Positions 52,769-63,016 of a stretch of 64,000 bases of DNA are shown in pieces. Each line of letters begins with the position of its first letter. Position 1 is the stretch's first letter. The notes below the pieces were generated by a model. That model saw nothing but the letters and a program-made list of their open reading frames with translations. It was not told where the DNA came from and made no database searches. Location of the stretch: contig MKTJ01000036.1 of NCBI GenBank assembly GCA_001898225.1, positions 1 to 64,000 of the forward strand. The letters run 5' to 3'. Origin of the DNA: Chloroflexi bacterium 54-19 (GTDB lineage Bacteria; Chloroflexota; Chloroflexia; Chloroheliales; Chloroheliaceae). A program made the position numbers and the translations under genes.

Positions 52769-54484
52769 CTAGACTGCGCTAACGGTAACGCTTTTTTCCT
52801 CCTCGATTTCGGCCTCGGCTTCAAGAGAAGCTTCATCCACCAGCGATACATCTTTGAAGAACAAAGTGCCGATTACCACCAGCACGCTCATAACCAGGAC
52901 AGCAAGGAAACCCTGCTGGATAGCGGTCTCGAACGCCATTTTGAGGGCGCTGAAAATCTGGTCGAGAAGCCCCTGGGCTTGCGGATTGGCTCCGGTAACA
53001 GCCTGGACCACCGTGGCATGGTAGGTCGGGTTGACCAGGGCTTGCGGGTTGGTCGCCAGGTCAAGGACCTGGGGCGGTAACTGGTGGGCTGCCGTCGGAA
53101 GGCGGTTGCCAAGTTCGCTACTTAAGGTGTTGTTAACAACCGTCCCGACCACCGCTACACCCAGGACGCCACCTAGTTGGCCGAAGAAACGGGCCGACCC
53201 GGTGCCGACTCCCAGTTTGGAACGGGGAACGGCGTTCTGGGCAATCAGGGTCAAAATGCTAAAGAACGGACCTACCCCTAACCCGGTGATAATCATAAAG
53301 ATGATGGCAACCCACAGGCTGGTATTCGAATCCATCCGGCTCAGCAAAAAGACCCCGATTAACATAGTAACCGCCCCGACGATGGTAATACCCTTGAACT
53401 TCTTAATTTTGGTCATCAAAATCCCGCCAACCATTGCGCCAACCACCGAGCTAAGCGTAAACGGGGTAATTACTTCCCCCGAACTTGTAGCCGATTCGCC
53501 AAGAATACCTTGCAGGTAGAGAGGCATATAGATAATCAATCCCACCAGAGCCATAAATTGCAACAGGGAAATAACTGCCGAAAGAGTAAAGTTGCGGTTG
53601 CGGAACAGCTCAAATGGGATAATTGGTTCAAGGGCGAACCGTTCGACCACGACAAAGAGGATGAACAAGACCGCCGCCGCCCCCAGGATGCTCAGGACCT
53701 GGACCGAATCCCATGCAAAGTCCTGGTTGCTGCCCCAGGTCAGGCCAAGCAACAAGCAGACAGTCGCGGCGGCAATCAGGATAGCCCCTACGAAATCAAT
53801 CCGGCGAAAAGCAGCCCAACCCCGGTACTGGGTGTGAAAGGTCTGGCGGTTGGTCGGCAGGTAAAGGACTAACCCAACCAGGGCCAGCAAACCAACCGGT
53901 AAATTGATGTAGAAGACCCAGCGCCACCGGGTCGAATCGGTCACGATGTCGCCCAGGACCGGGCCGTGATCGGTCAGTAAACCTCCAATGGTCGGGCCGA
54001 CCAGGTTTGAGAAACCGTACACCACCCCGAAAAGGCTCTGCCATTTAAGGCGTTCTTTCAGGGTAAAGATGTCGGCAATAACCGAGAAGACCAGGGCGAT
54101 GCCAACCCCGGCCCCCAGACCCTGTAGGGCCCGGAACGCAATAAACTGGTCCATATCCTGGGCCGCCCCTGACAGGACCGACCCGATTAAAAATAGTACG
54201 GTACCGACCAGCAAAAACCCTTTGCGCCCGAACTGGTCCGAGAGTTTACCGACAATCGGGATAGCCGTAATCGAGGCCAGCGAGTAAGCCGTGACCGACC
54301 AGGTATAGCGGTCAAACCCCTGTAAAGTGCTGATTATTCGCGGTAAGGCCGTACTGACGATGGTCTGGTCAAGGGCTTCCAACAACAAAGTTAGCAGGAG
54401 TGACCCTAACACACTGAATAAAGCAAATCCTCGCAACCCTGAATCGGCCATAGGTGCGTTTTTAGTTTCTCCCTCAAACGACAT
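52769..54484 (-). CDS. MFS drug exporter, DHA2 (EmrB/QacA) family
   Basis: The 571-residue protein has 14 predicted helices. The DHA2 motifs are visible: LLEALDQTIVSTALPRI in helix 1 (motif D1), SDQFGRKGFLLVG (motif A) and VGPTIGGLLTDHGPVLGD WRWVFYINLPVG (motif C region). It should export drugs or other amphiphiles in exchange for protons. No TetR or MarR regulator is adjacent. A hairpin lies 110 bases upstream. The C-terminal cytoplasmic tail is acidic. Confidence 0.92.
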   Translation of the reverse strand: MSFEGETKNAPMADSGLRGFALFSVLGSLLLTLLLEALDQTIVSTALPRIISTLQGFDRYTWSVTAYSLASITAIPIVGKLSDQFGRKGFLLVGTVLFLIGSVLSGAAQDMDQFIAFRALQGLGAGVGIALVFSVIADIFTLKERLKWQSLFGVVYGFSNLVGPTIGGLLTDHGPVLGDIVTDSTRWRWVFYINLPVGLLALVGLVLYLPTNRQTFHTQYRGWAAFRRIDFVGAILIAAATVCLLLGLTWGSNQDFAWDSVQVLSILGAAAVLFILFVVVERFALEPIIPFELFRNRNFTLSAVISLLQFMALVGLIIYMPLYLQGILGESATSSGEVITPFTLSSVVGAMVGGILMTKIKKFKGITIVGAVTMLIGVFLLSRMDSNTSLWVAIIFMIITGLGVGPFFSILTLIAQNAVPRSKLGVGTGSARFFGQLGGVLGVAVVGTVVNNTLSSELGNRLPTAAHQLPPQVLDLATNPQALVNPTYHATVVQAVTGANPQAQGLLDQIFSALKMAFETAIQQGFLAVLVMSVLVVIGTLFFKDVSLVDEASLEAEAEIEEEKSVTVSAV

Positions 54485-54597
54485 AATTTTCTCCTTTTAT
54501 TTTATATACTGGTTTTTATTTGGCGGTCTTCTTAAACAAATTGCCAGGTCCGCCGGCCACTTCCGGTAAAAGTGTAAATCCGAATCCTTAATGCGGC

Positions 54598-54616
54598 ATC
54601 ACCCGTTTTGGGTGAT
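54598..54616. repeat. Hairpin/palindrome upstream of the MFS exporter
   Basis: ATCACCC (54598-54604) and GGGTGAT (54610-54616) form 7-bp arms around GTTTT, about 115 bases upstream of the exporter start. It could be a regulator site or the end of a leader hairpin. No regulator gene is adjacent. Confidence 0.45.
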
Positions 54617-54708
54617 AAATCAGGTGAAAATAAAATCGGTAATTTAATCTTTTTGAGCCTGAATTGGGGTTTTGAAAAGGTAAAACGGTAAAATGAAGAA
54701 AATAAAAT

Positions 54709-54734
54709 CCCGGCTACGCAGGTGTGTAGCCGGG
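54709..54734 (-). terminator. Terminator after the large LuxR gene
   Basis: CCCGGCTAC (54709-54717) pairs perfectly with GTAGCCGGG (54726-54734). On the minus strand ATTTTATTTTC follows. It lies 50 bases past the stop at 54785. Confidence 0.85.
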
Positions 54735-54784
54735 AATAGTCGCAACGCTCAGAGGAAAATGAGCGCCGCTATGTAGGTGTTAGG

Positions 54785-57535
54785 TTAGGCGGATATAGTC
54801 TGAGTGGCAAACCGGCGCGCTTCCCGGCGGTTGTTTATATCGAGTTTGCGATAAATACTTTTGACCTGGGATTTGATAGTGTTGACCGAAACCACAAGTT
54901 CGTCGGCAATCTCCGAATTGGATAGCCCCTCTGAAAGCAAACGCAAGACCCGTTGCTCCTGGCGGCTGAGCGGCTCGATTACGGTCATCAGCCGAGCGGG
55001 GGCCAGCGCCAGGGTTGGGGGCGATTGGCGCAAAGCCGCCGGGGGTTCCGGCAGCAACCGGTCGCGCAAAAGGGTACGGCCAAAAACCAGCAAGGCCGGT
55101 TCGGTAATTCCAGGTAAGAGGGTACGGAGAAGCTCTACCCCACTAATGCCATCTTCGAGAAAGACCTGGCAATAATTTTCGGGTTGAGCCAGGGCCAGGG
55201 CCTGGCGTATAGCATGGGTAGCCAGGGGGTTGTTTCCTTCCCCTGAATAAGCCCGGGCCTTTAGATACCAACATTCACACTCGCTGGCGGCCCTCCCTTG
55301 CTCCTGGGCTTCCCTCAACCACCGGTCGAGCAATGTATGGGCGACCCCGTAACTTGTCTGGGCGATAAGCAACCGGGCCTGGACCAACCCTTCCCGCTCA
55401 AGCAATGTGCGAGGTCCTTCCGCCGGTAGGTTATTCAACATAACCGACCAGTGTCGGGCTGTTTTTAACTCACCCCTGGCGATGTTAAATTGAGCCTGGT
55501 AAGCCTCGACTTCCCGTAAAAGTAGGGGCCAGTTCTGGGTTCGGGCTACCAGCATTTGAAGAAGCTTTTCGGCCTGTACCACCTCGCCTTTTATATTCTT
55601 CAAGCGAATCAAAAGCAAAGTGCCTTTGACCTGTAAAAGGTCGTCCCCAACCTCCCGTGCCCCGGCCATGGCCTGCTCAAGATAACGGGTAGCCGTCTCA
55701 AGTTCGTTGCGGTCGAAACAAATTTCGGCCAGGTGAAAAAGGGTCTGGCTGCGGTCTGAGGGGTCCTGGATGGCTTCTTCAAAAATTTGGTTATAGACCT
55801 GGATGGCCTGGTCCAACTCCAACCGGAAGCGGTAAACTTCCGCCAGCATAGACAGTCCGGCCCGCTTGCTATACTGGTTGTTTGAAACCACGTTCAGGCG
55901 AATGGCCTCCCGCAGCAAAGAGAGGGCATTGTTAAGCCTTCCTTCGTACAATTGGTGCGGGACCAGGTTGCAGAGGGCGATACCTCGCCAGTAGACCTCA
56001 GTTTCCGGTAACCATTCTAGGGCCTGGGTTATCGCGGAAAGACCCTGGCGGTAATCGCCCTGGAACCAGATCAGGCAACTCCTGAAAGCCATCACAGCGC
56101 CCAGGTTAGGCCAATTTTCCTCCGCCAACCACTTTTTTTCGGCAAGTTTCAAAGGGATCTCTACCTGTAGGCGAGTGGCCGGGCTGGCCCGGTCCGAGGT
56201 AAAAAGCAGCACCATGGCAAAGGTAAAACATAGGGCCGGGCGGACCTGCCAGACCCTTTCGGGCAGTCTTTCAAGCCAGTTGCGGACCCTAAAAATATCT
56301 ATGGTCAAATTAACCGGGGGAGTTATTGTTTCCAATAAATCGGCCACTCGCTCATAATCCTGGGTTAAAAACTCCATTTCAATGGCTTCGTCCATCCAGC
56401 CATTACCGGCATACCAAAGGCTGGCTTTCCCGGCCAGTTCCCGTATAAGGGTTTCACCAAACTGGCGGCGAGCCTGGAACCTTAACGCCCTGGCCAGCAA
56501 ATCCCGGTATATGAACCACTGTAGCCCGCCCTCTGCTGGTCGTCCGGCAGTTTGTTCTTGCCTGGCCAGGAAGAAATTAGAAGTTGCCAGTTCTTCCAAT
56601 AGTAAGGCGCTTTCGCTTAACCCGGTCAGGGTTTCGGCCAGGGCCGGGCTAACCAGGTTAAGAAACGAGGTTTTTAGCAGGAAATCTTTAAGATTGTCAG
56701 GTAAAGGTTGAAGAATTTCATTTATGATAAATTCACGGAGCGGCGGGAAATCCCCATTAAAGTTGCGCAAGAACTTTTCTATTTCGTCAGCAGGCAGGAT
56801 ACTGGCTCCCTGGGCCGCCAGCACAATTCCGCCCGGCCAGCCGCCGGTTTTATCTAGCAGCCCTTTTACTACCTCCGGGGAAGGGATGACCGCCAGGGTT
56901 TGCCCCAGGTATTTCTGTGTATTAACCTGGGAAAAACGGAGGTCGTCTGCCGGTAAGCTGTAAAGCTCCCCATTTGCCCGCCAGCGAGCCAGGGGCAGGG
57001 AAGGCTCAGTGCGGGTTAAAATCACCAGGCGCACTTGCCGGGGCAGGTGGTCAATCATAAAGACCAAATTCCGGTGAATTTCCGGGTTTACAATCCGGTG
57101 GAAATCTTCCAGTATTACCACCCCCCTACCTGGCAATTCGGCCAGTTCATTCAGGAAGACGGCCAGGGTTTCGGCGGCTGGTTCTCCGGCTGAAAGCATT
57201 TCCGGGGCGCTAAATTTAATTTCAGGCCAGGTTTTCCCGCAAGCCGCCATAAAGTAATTCCAGAAAGACCGCCAGTAATTGTTCCCGGCGTCAAGGGTCA
57301 GCCATCCAACTTTTTCCTGGCTGGTTCTGGAGCGGGTTTCGGCCAACCATTGGCCTACCAGGGTCGTTTTACCAAAACCCGCCGGGGCCTTAAGTAGGGT
57401 CAGGCGGTGGTTATGGATTGAGTGATCGAGCCGGGCCAGTAATTCGGGTCTTTCCAGCAATCCTTCCGGTAGAGATGGAGGTTGCAGTTTAGTTCCCAGG
57501 ATGGGTATATTTTTTATAAGGTTTAGGTTTTGCAT
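54785..57535 (-). CDS. MalT-like LuxR-family ATPase regulator
   Basis: A 916-residue protein of the MalT/LAL type. The N-terminal NTPase has Walker A GFGKTTLVGQW (near residue 55) and GVVILEDFHRI (Walker B, near 140). A winged or helical region and TPR-like repeats follow to about 800. The LuxR helix-turn-helix is at the C-terminus (LSRQEQRVLRLLSEGLSNSE, then IADELVVSVNTIKSQVKSIY). Such proteins bind DNA after ligand and ATP binding. It is divergent from the acyl-CoA ligase gene, with back-to-back promoters in the 239-base spacer, so that gene is a plausible target. Confidence 0.92.
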   Translation of the reverse strand: MQNLNLIKNIPILGTKLQPPSLPEGLLERPELLARLDHSIHNHRLTLLKAPAGFGKTTLVGQWLAETRSRTSQEKVGWLTLDAGNNYWRSFWNYFMAACGKTWPEIKFSAPEMLSAGEPAAETLAVFLNELAELPGRGVVILEDFHRIVNPEIHRNLVFMIDHLPRQVRLVILTRTEPSLPLARWRANGELYSLPADDLRFSQVNTQKYLGQTLAVIPSPEVVKGLLDKTGGWPGGIVLAAQGASILPADEIEKFLRNFNGDFPPLREFIINEILQPLPDNLKDFLLKTSFLNLVSPALAETLTGLSESALLLEELATSNFFLARQEQTAGRPAEGGLQWFIYRDLLARALRFQARRQFGETLIRELAGKASLWYAGNGWMDEAIEMEFLTQDYERVADLLETITPPVNLTIDIFRVRNWLERLPERVWQVRPALCFTFAMVLLFTSDRASPATRLQVEIPLKLAEKKWLAEENWPNLGAVMAFRSCLIWFQGDYRQGLSAITQALEWLPETEVYWRGIALCNLVPHQLYEGRLNNALSLLREAIRLNVVSNNQYSKRAGLSMLAEVYRFRLELDQAIQVYNQIFEEAIQDPSDRSQTLFHLAEICFDRNELETATRYLEQAMAGAREVGDDLLQVKGTLLLIRLKNIKGEVVQAEKLLQMLVARTQNWPLLLREVEAYQAQFNIARGELKTARHWSVMLNNLPAEGPRTLLEREGLVQARLLIAQTSYGVAHTLLDRWLREAQEQGRAASECECWYLKARAYSGEGNNPLATHAIRQALALAQPENYCQVFLEDGISGVELLRTLLPGITEPALLVFGRTLLRDRLLPEPPAALRQSPPTLALAPARLMTVIEPLSRQEQRVLRLLSEGLSNSEIADELVVSVNTIKSQVKSIYRKLDINNRREARRFATQTISA

Positions 57536-57591
57536 GCCACACCTTAACAGGATTCATTTTGAAATTAATTTTATTTATTTTCTTCCTTCTC

Positions 57592-57619
57592 AATATAACC
57601 TAAAATTTTGGTTTGTCAA
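57592..57619 (-). promoter_or_regulatory. Promoter of the large LuxR gene
   Basis: On the minus strand, TTGACA (57619-57614) and TATATT (57597-57592) are separated by 16 bases, about 60 bases before the start codon. Confidence 0.6.
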
Positions 57620-57645
57620 TAATTTTCATTAGCAGATTAATATAT

Positions 57646-57674
57646 TTGACAAAAATTGTAATAATACTTATAAA
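57646..57674 (+). promoter_or_regulatory. Promoter of the acyl-CoA ligase gene
   Basis: TTGACA (57646-57651) and TATAAA (57669-57674) are separated by 17 bases and stand back to back with the LuxR promoter. The start codon is 100 bases downstream. Confidence 0.7.
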
Positions 57675-57774
57675 AATTTAGCATTGGCTAAAAAGGGTGG
57701 TAATTGAAAACAATTCAGGCGCGTGATGTATAATAGCCGGGCCAAATTGTAAACAACCACGCAGAGGATGATAG

Positions 57775-59307
57775 ATGGATTCAATTGTCGAAGCTTTAGC
57801 CCGAAACGCCACTGAATATCCCGAAAAAACCGCCCTTGGTTTTGAAGGTCAAAACTTTTCTTATACCCGGTTATACCGGGACGTTACCCGGTTCGCCGCC
57901 GGTCTTAAAAAATGGGGTCTCGCGCCGGGCGACAAAGTGGCTCTTTTTCTCGAAAACTGTCCCGAATTTGTGATGGCTTATCTGGGGACGCACCTGGCAG
58001 GTGGGACGGTCGTGCTGGTCAATACCCAGTACCGCCAGGTCGAACTTCGCCACATCCTGACCGACTCTGAGGCTCGATTGGTCGTTACCGGGCCGGGCGG
58101 ATGCACCGAACTCGACCATCTTAAAGCGGATTTGCCGGGACTAGAGGCAATGGTCGTGGTGGGTAGTACAAACCAGGCAAGCGGAATTCCGGCCCTGGAT
58201 TTTGAAGCTTTTCTGGCCGAACCGACCGCTGCTTTCGACTTTCCCACGGCCAAATCCCTGGCGATTATCGCTTATACTTCCGGCACCACCGGGCAAGCCA
58301 AGGGGGCTATGCTTCTTCATTCGAACCTGGCTTCCAATATTGCCACCCTTACCACGACCTGGGAGTGGACCGCCGCCGACCGCCTCCTTTTGGTGTTACC
58401 CCTTTTCCACGCACACGGCCTGATGGTCGGGTTACACGGCACTATCTGGACCGGGGCCAGCGCGGAACTCCGCCGCAAATTTGAAGCCGCCTCGGTGCTG
58501 GAAACCTTACAGCAGGATACCAATCTGACCATGTTCTTCGGGGTTCCCACGATGTACGGTCGCTTGCTCGAAGGAGCCGCTAAACTAAATGGCCTCCCGC
58601 GTCCTTTGCGGCTTTATGTTTCGGGTTCGGCCCCGCTCAGTCGCGAGACTTTTAACGCCTTTGAAAAGATATTCGGCCAGCGTATCCTCGAACGCTACGG
58701 CATGACTGAAACTATTATGAATATGACTAACCCTTACCACGGGGAGCGGCGGGCCGGGACGGTGGGTGCCCCCTTTCCCGGCCAGGAAGCCCGGATTGTA
58801 GATGTCCAGAGCCGCCAGCCTTTGCCCGATGGTGAGACAGGCGAAATCGAGGTCCGGGGGCCGCACGTCTTCGCGGGGTATTTGCACCGCCCGGAAGCGA
58901 CCGCCGAAGCCTTCGATGAAGACGGATGGTTTAAAACCGGCGACCTCGGATGGCGTTCGGAAGACGGTTATTATTCTATTAACGGGCGGGCCCGCGAACT
59001 TATAATCAGCGGTGGTTATAATGTATATCCCCGCGAGGTCGAAGAAGTTTTGTTGCAGCATCCGTCGGTGGGTGACGTGGCGGTCTTTGGATTGCCTCAT
59101 CCCGACCTGGGCGAACAGGTCGTGGCGGCGGTGGTCCCGGCCCCCGGTCAGCCTTTGCCTTCGACCAATGAACTGGCCGAATTCTGCCGACACCAGCTTG
59201 CAAGCTTCAAAAAACCGCGCCAGGTGGTCCTTGTACCGAGCCTGCCCAGGAACGCCCTGGGAAAAGTCCAGAAACACCTGCTTCGCGAGAAAATCGGTGG
59301 GATCTAG
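57775..59307 (+). CDS. Acyl-CoA synthetase (AMP-binding family)
   Basis: A 510-residue ANL-superfamily enzyme. The P-loop is IIAYTSGTTGQAKGAML (near residue 163), YGMTETIMNMTNPYHG is the A5 motif (near 308), and the hinge region is GRARELIISGGYNVYPREVEEVL (near 404). The adenylating Lys is in RNALGKVQKHLL. It makes acyl-CoA from a carboxylic acid, ATP and CoA in two steps. The sequence is closest in style to malonyl-CoA or medium/long-chain acyl ligases, and the substrate is unsettled. It is followed after 26 bases by a LuxR gene and flanked upstream by another. Confidence 0.92.
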   Translation: MDSIVEALARNATEYPEKTALGFEGQNFSYTRLYRDVTRFAAGLKKWGLAPGDKVALFLENCPEFVMAYLGTHLAGGTVVLVNTQYRQVELRHILTDSEARLVVTGPGGCTELDHLKADLPGLEAMVVVGSTNQASGIPALDFEAFLAEPTAAFDFPTAKSLAIIAYTSGTTGQAKGAMLLHSNLASNIATLTTTWEWTAADRLLLVLPLFHAHGLMVGLHGTIWTGASAELRRKFEAASVLETLQQDTNLTMFFGVPTMYGRLLEGAAKLNGLPRPLRLYVSGSAPLSRETFNAFEKIFGQRILERYGMTETIMNMTNPYHGERRAGTVGAPFPGQEARIVDVQSRQPLPDGETGEIEVRGPHVFAGYLHRPEATAEAFDEDGWFKTGDLGWRSEDGYYSINGRARELIISGGYNVYPREVEEVLLQHPSVGDVAVFGLPHPDLGEQVVAAVVPAPGQPLPSTNELAEFCRHQLASFKKPRQVVLVPSLPRNALGKVQKHLLREKIGGI

Positions 59308-59333
59308 ACCCTGAAGCTGGCAAAAGGCTTTTT

Positions 59334-61250
59334 ATGAGCGTACCGGCCCTCGAACTGGCTCTATTACAAATCTCGCTATTTCCTGCCCAACCGGGAGAAA
59401 CAAAATGGCCGGACCACGGTCAAACGATGGCCCGGCTGGTTAAATTTACCCGACCAATCCTTGCCGCCCACGGTGGGTTTATTTATAGCCAGGCTTTTGG
59501 AGAATTAAAAGTAGCCTTCCTAGAAAATAGCCCGGCTATTGCCTGCCTGACCGCCTTGCAGGAATTCAGCCAAAAATCCATCTGGAAAGATAGCGGGTTT
59601 AACATGGGCCTGAAACTATCGTTTGAACTACTCCAGGAGGCTGGGCAAACCTCATTTATTACTTCGGAATTTCCCCCAGAAACCGGGCTCTCCAGCCAGG
59701 AAGAAGCTTATGGGAACAGCGATTGGCTGCTGGCCCGTTTGGCCGGGTTTCCCCAGACAGGGCGGCCCAGGCATTACCCGGTAGACCCCCATTGGTATGA
59801 CTTCTATTACGGGAGGTACGAGGAAGGCCGGGACTGGCTCCAGAAACAACTCTTTTTTGAACAACCCTATTCCAAACACCTCATTCATTGTCTTATCGCC
59901 TTTCTAAACCTGCGACTCGGCAAAGTCGATGAATTTTCGCTGATTTATTTTTTGGGTGTCTTGGGAAAGTTTGGTGGTATCTCAAGGGATATGTCGGATG
60001 AATTTCTCACCTATTCCCTGCTGGCTAAAATTGCCAGGGCCAATGGTGGCGACCTCGAAACAATTCAAGAATTTGAAATTAATGCCTCCCGGTTACAAAC
60101 CCAAATCCGGGCCGGAAGACGTTATGTCGCTTTCCTCTCAGACCTGGGACGGAATGCCCGGCTCCAGAAACAGGCCCAGGCCGCTTTCCGGCTCTACCAG
60201 GCTTGCCTCGATTGGAGCAGGCGGACCGGGGACAAGTTCGGCGAAATCATTGCCCTTTCCAACCTGGCCGATACCACCCAGGCCTTGCGGGATTATGGAA
60301 AAATGTCCGACCTTTTCGACCTGACCCTGGACCAGTTACACCAATTTGAAAAAGGGTTGAGCCGTCCGGCTTTGCTGGTGGTGCTGGCCTACCTGGTAAG
60401 CGAACCGGGCGATACCACGCTCGCCACCGAATTATTGGCCGAAAGTCGCCGGTTGAACGCCCTCACCCGGAAAATTAACCCCCTTCATGAAGACCTGCTG
60501 ACCCTGACCGAAATTACCCTCGGCCTGGTCCCTACCGAACAACTGCTCTCCCGGCACCAGAAAAGGCTGGCTTTGGCCTGGCGCAGCCTAAACCCTTACA
60601 GTTTTTCGTCGGCCCTGGCTGGTCTGGCTGTCCTGAACCTGGAAAAAGGGTTGATAAACGAAGCCAGGCCAACCTTGAAACGGGCCTTTAATATTGCCAT
60701 GCTGGGCCGTAACTGGCCTGTGTTGGTTGAAATCATCGAAAAGTTGGCTCAATTCTGGTTGAAGCAGGGCCAGGACAAACGCGCTACCAGGCTATATGGT
60801 GCTGCTGGCGGATTACGCCAGCGTCTTAACCTGGCCGTTTCTCACCTCGAAAAACCTGTTTACGAACAAAACCTGGATTTATTAAAAAACCGGCTGGGAC
60901 CACGCCTTTTTAAGCAAGCCTGGGCAAAAGGTAATAACCTGCCCATCCAGGAGATACTAAAAATAGGCCTGGGAGCTAACCCTCGCCTGAACCCCCACCA
61001 GCGATACACTCAAAGCCGGCTCAAAACCGAACCTGCCCCCAGCAATGAAACCGCCCCGCTCAGCCAGCGGGAAAAAGAAGTCCTTTACCTGGTTGCCACC
61101 GGTCTGACCAACCCTCAAATCGCCCGCCAGATGAACCTCAGCACCTACACAGTCAGCAGCTATTTGCGCTCGATTTACAACAAACTAGGCGTGACCACCC
61201 GCACCGCTGCCGCCAGTTACGCCTTTAGAAATTTGTATAAATTACCCTAA
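59334..61250 (+). CDS. LuxR-family regulator with degenerate cyclase-like N-terminus and TPRs
   Basis: The 638-residue protein ends in a LuxR helix-turn-helix (LSQREKEVLYLVATGLTNPQ, then IARQMNLSTYTVSSYLRSIY). The middle is TPR-like helical repeats. The N-terminal 130 residues (TRPILAAHGGFIYSQAFGEL, KVAFLENSPAIACLTALQEF) weakly resemble the cyclase-like domain of the protein at 42841, without catalytic residues. No ATPase P-loop is seen, unlike the MalT-type protein upstream. It is co-directional with the acyl-CoA ligase gene (26 bases apart) and probably shares its transcript. Confidence 0.82.
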   Translation: MSVPALELALLQISLFPAQPGETKWPDHGQTMARLVKFTRPILAAHGGFIYSQAFGELKVAFLENSPAIACLTALQEFSQKSIWKDSGFNMGLKLSFELLQEAGQTSFITSEFPPETGLSSQEEAYGNSDWLLARLAGFPQTGRPRHYPVDPHWYDFYYGRYEEGRDWLQKQLFFEQPYSKHLIHCLIAFLNLRLGKVDEFSLIYFLGVLGKFGGISRDMSDEFLTYSLLAKIARANGGDLETIQEFEINASRLQTQIRAGRRYVAFLSDLGRNARLQKQAQAAFRLYQACLDWSRRTGDKFGEIIALSNLADTTQALRDYGKMSDLFDLTLDQLHQFEKGLSRPALLVVLAYLVSEPGDTTLATELLAESRRLNALTRKINPLHEDLLTLTEITLGLVPTEQLLSRHQKRLALAWRSLNPYSFSSALAGLAVLNLEKGLINEARPTLKRAFNIAMLGRNWPVLVEIIEKLAQFWLKQGQDKRATRLYGAAGGLRQRLNLAVSHLEKPVYEQNLDLLKNRLGPRLFKQAWAKGNNLPIQEILKIGLGANPRLNPHQRYTQSRLKTEPAPSNETAPLSQREKEVLYLVATGLTNPQIARQMNLSTYTVSSYLRSIYNKLGVTTRTAAASYAFRNLYKLP

Positions 61251-61266
61251 TTTGAAGGTATTTTGA

Positions 61267-62777
<1,511 letters not shown>

Positions 62778-62791
62778 ATTTATTATCTCCA

Positions 62792-62827
62792 AATAAAACC
62801 GGGACCATTTGGGGCCCCGGTTTTATT
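62792..62827 (+). terminator. Rho-independent terminator after atpD
   Basis: AATAAAACCGGG (62792-62803) pairs perfectly with CCCGGTTTTATT (62816-62827), 15 bases past the stop. It ends the transcript, so no atpC is co-transcribed. Confidence 0.9.
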
Positions 62828-63016
62828 GTCCTAAAAATATCAAAAACCGGGCTGAATGATTAATTTTTGATGCATGTTTGGCAAAAACTCATTTTAGGGG
62901 CTGAATTTTGAAACATTTTCCCCAATTTAGAGTATACTTACTAAGAACTTTTTTTATTTAAATATAATTCTTCAAGATCGGCATGGTTAGAAGAATGAAG
63001 GTGGAGGTTATTATAT

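Noticed and set aside
58585..59277. A 230-codon minus-strand frame inside the acyl-CoA ligase
   Set aside because: It is the shadow of a gene with intact ANL motifs and lacks any coding signal of its own.
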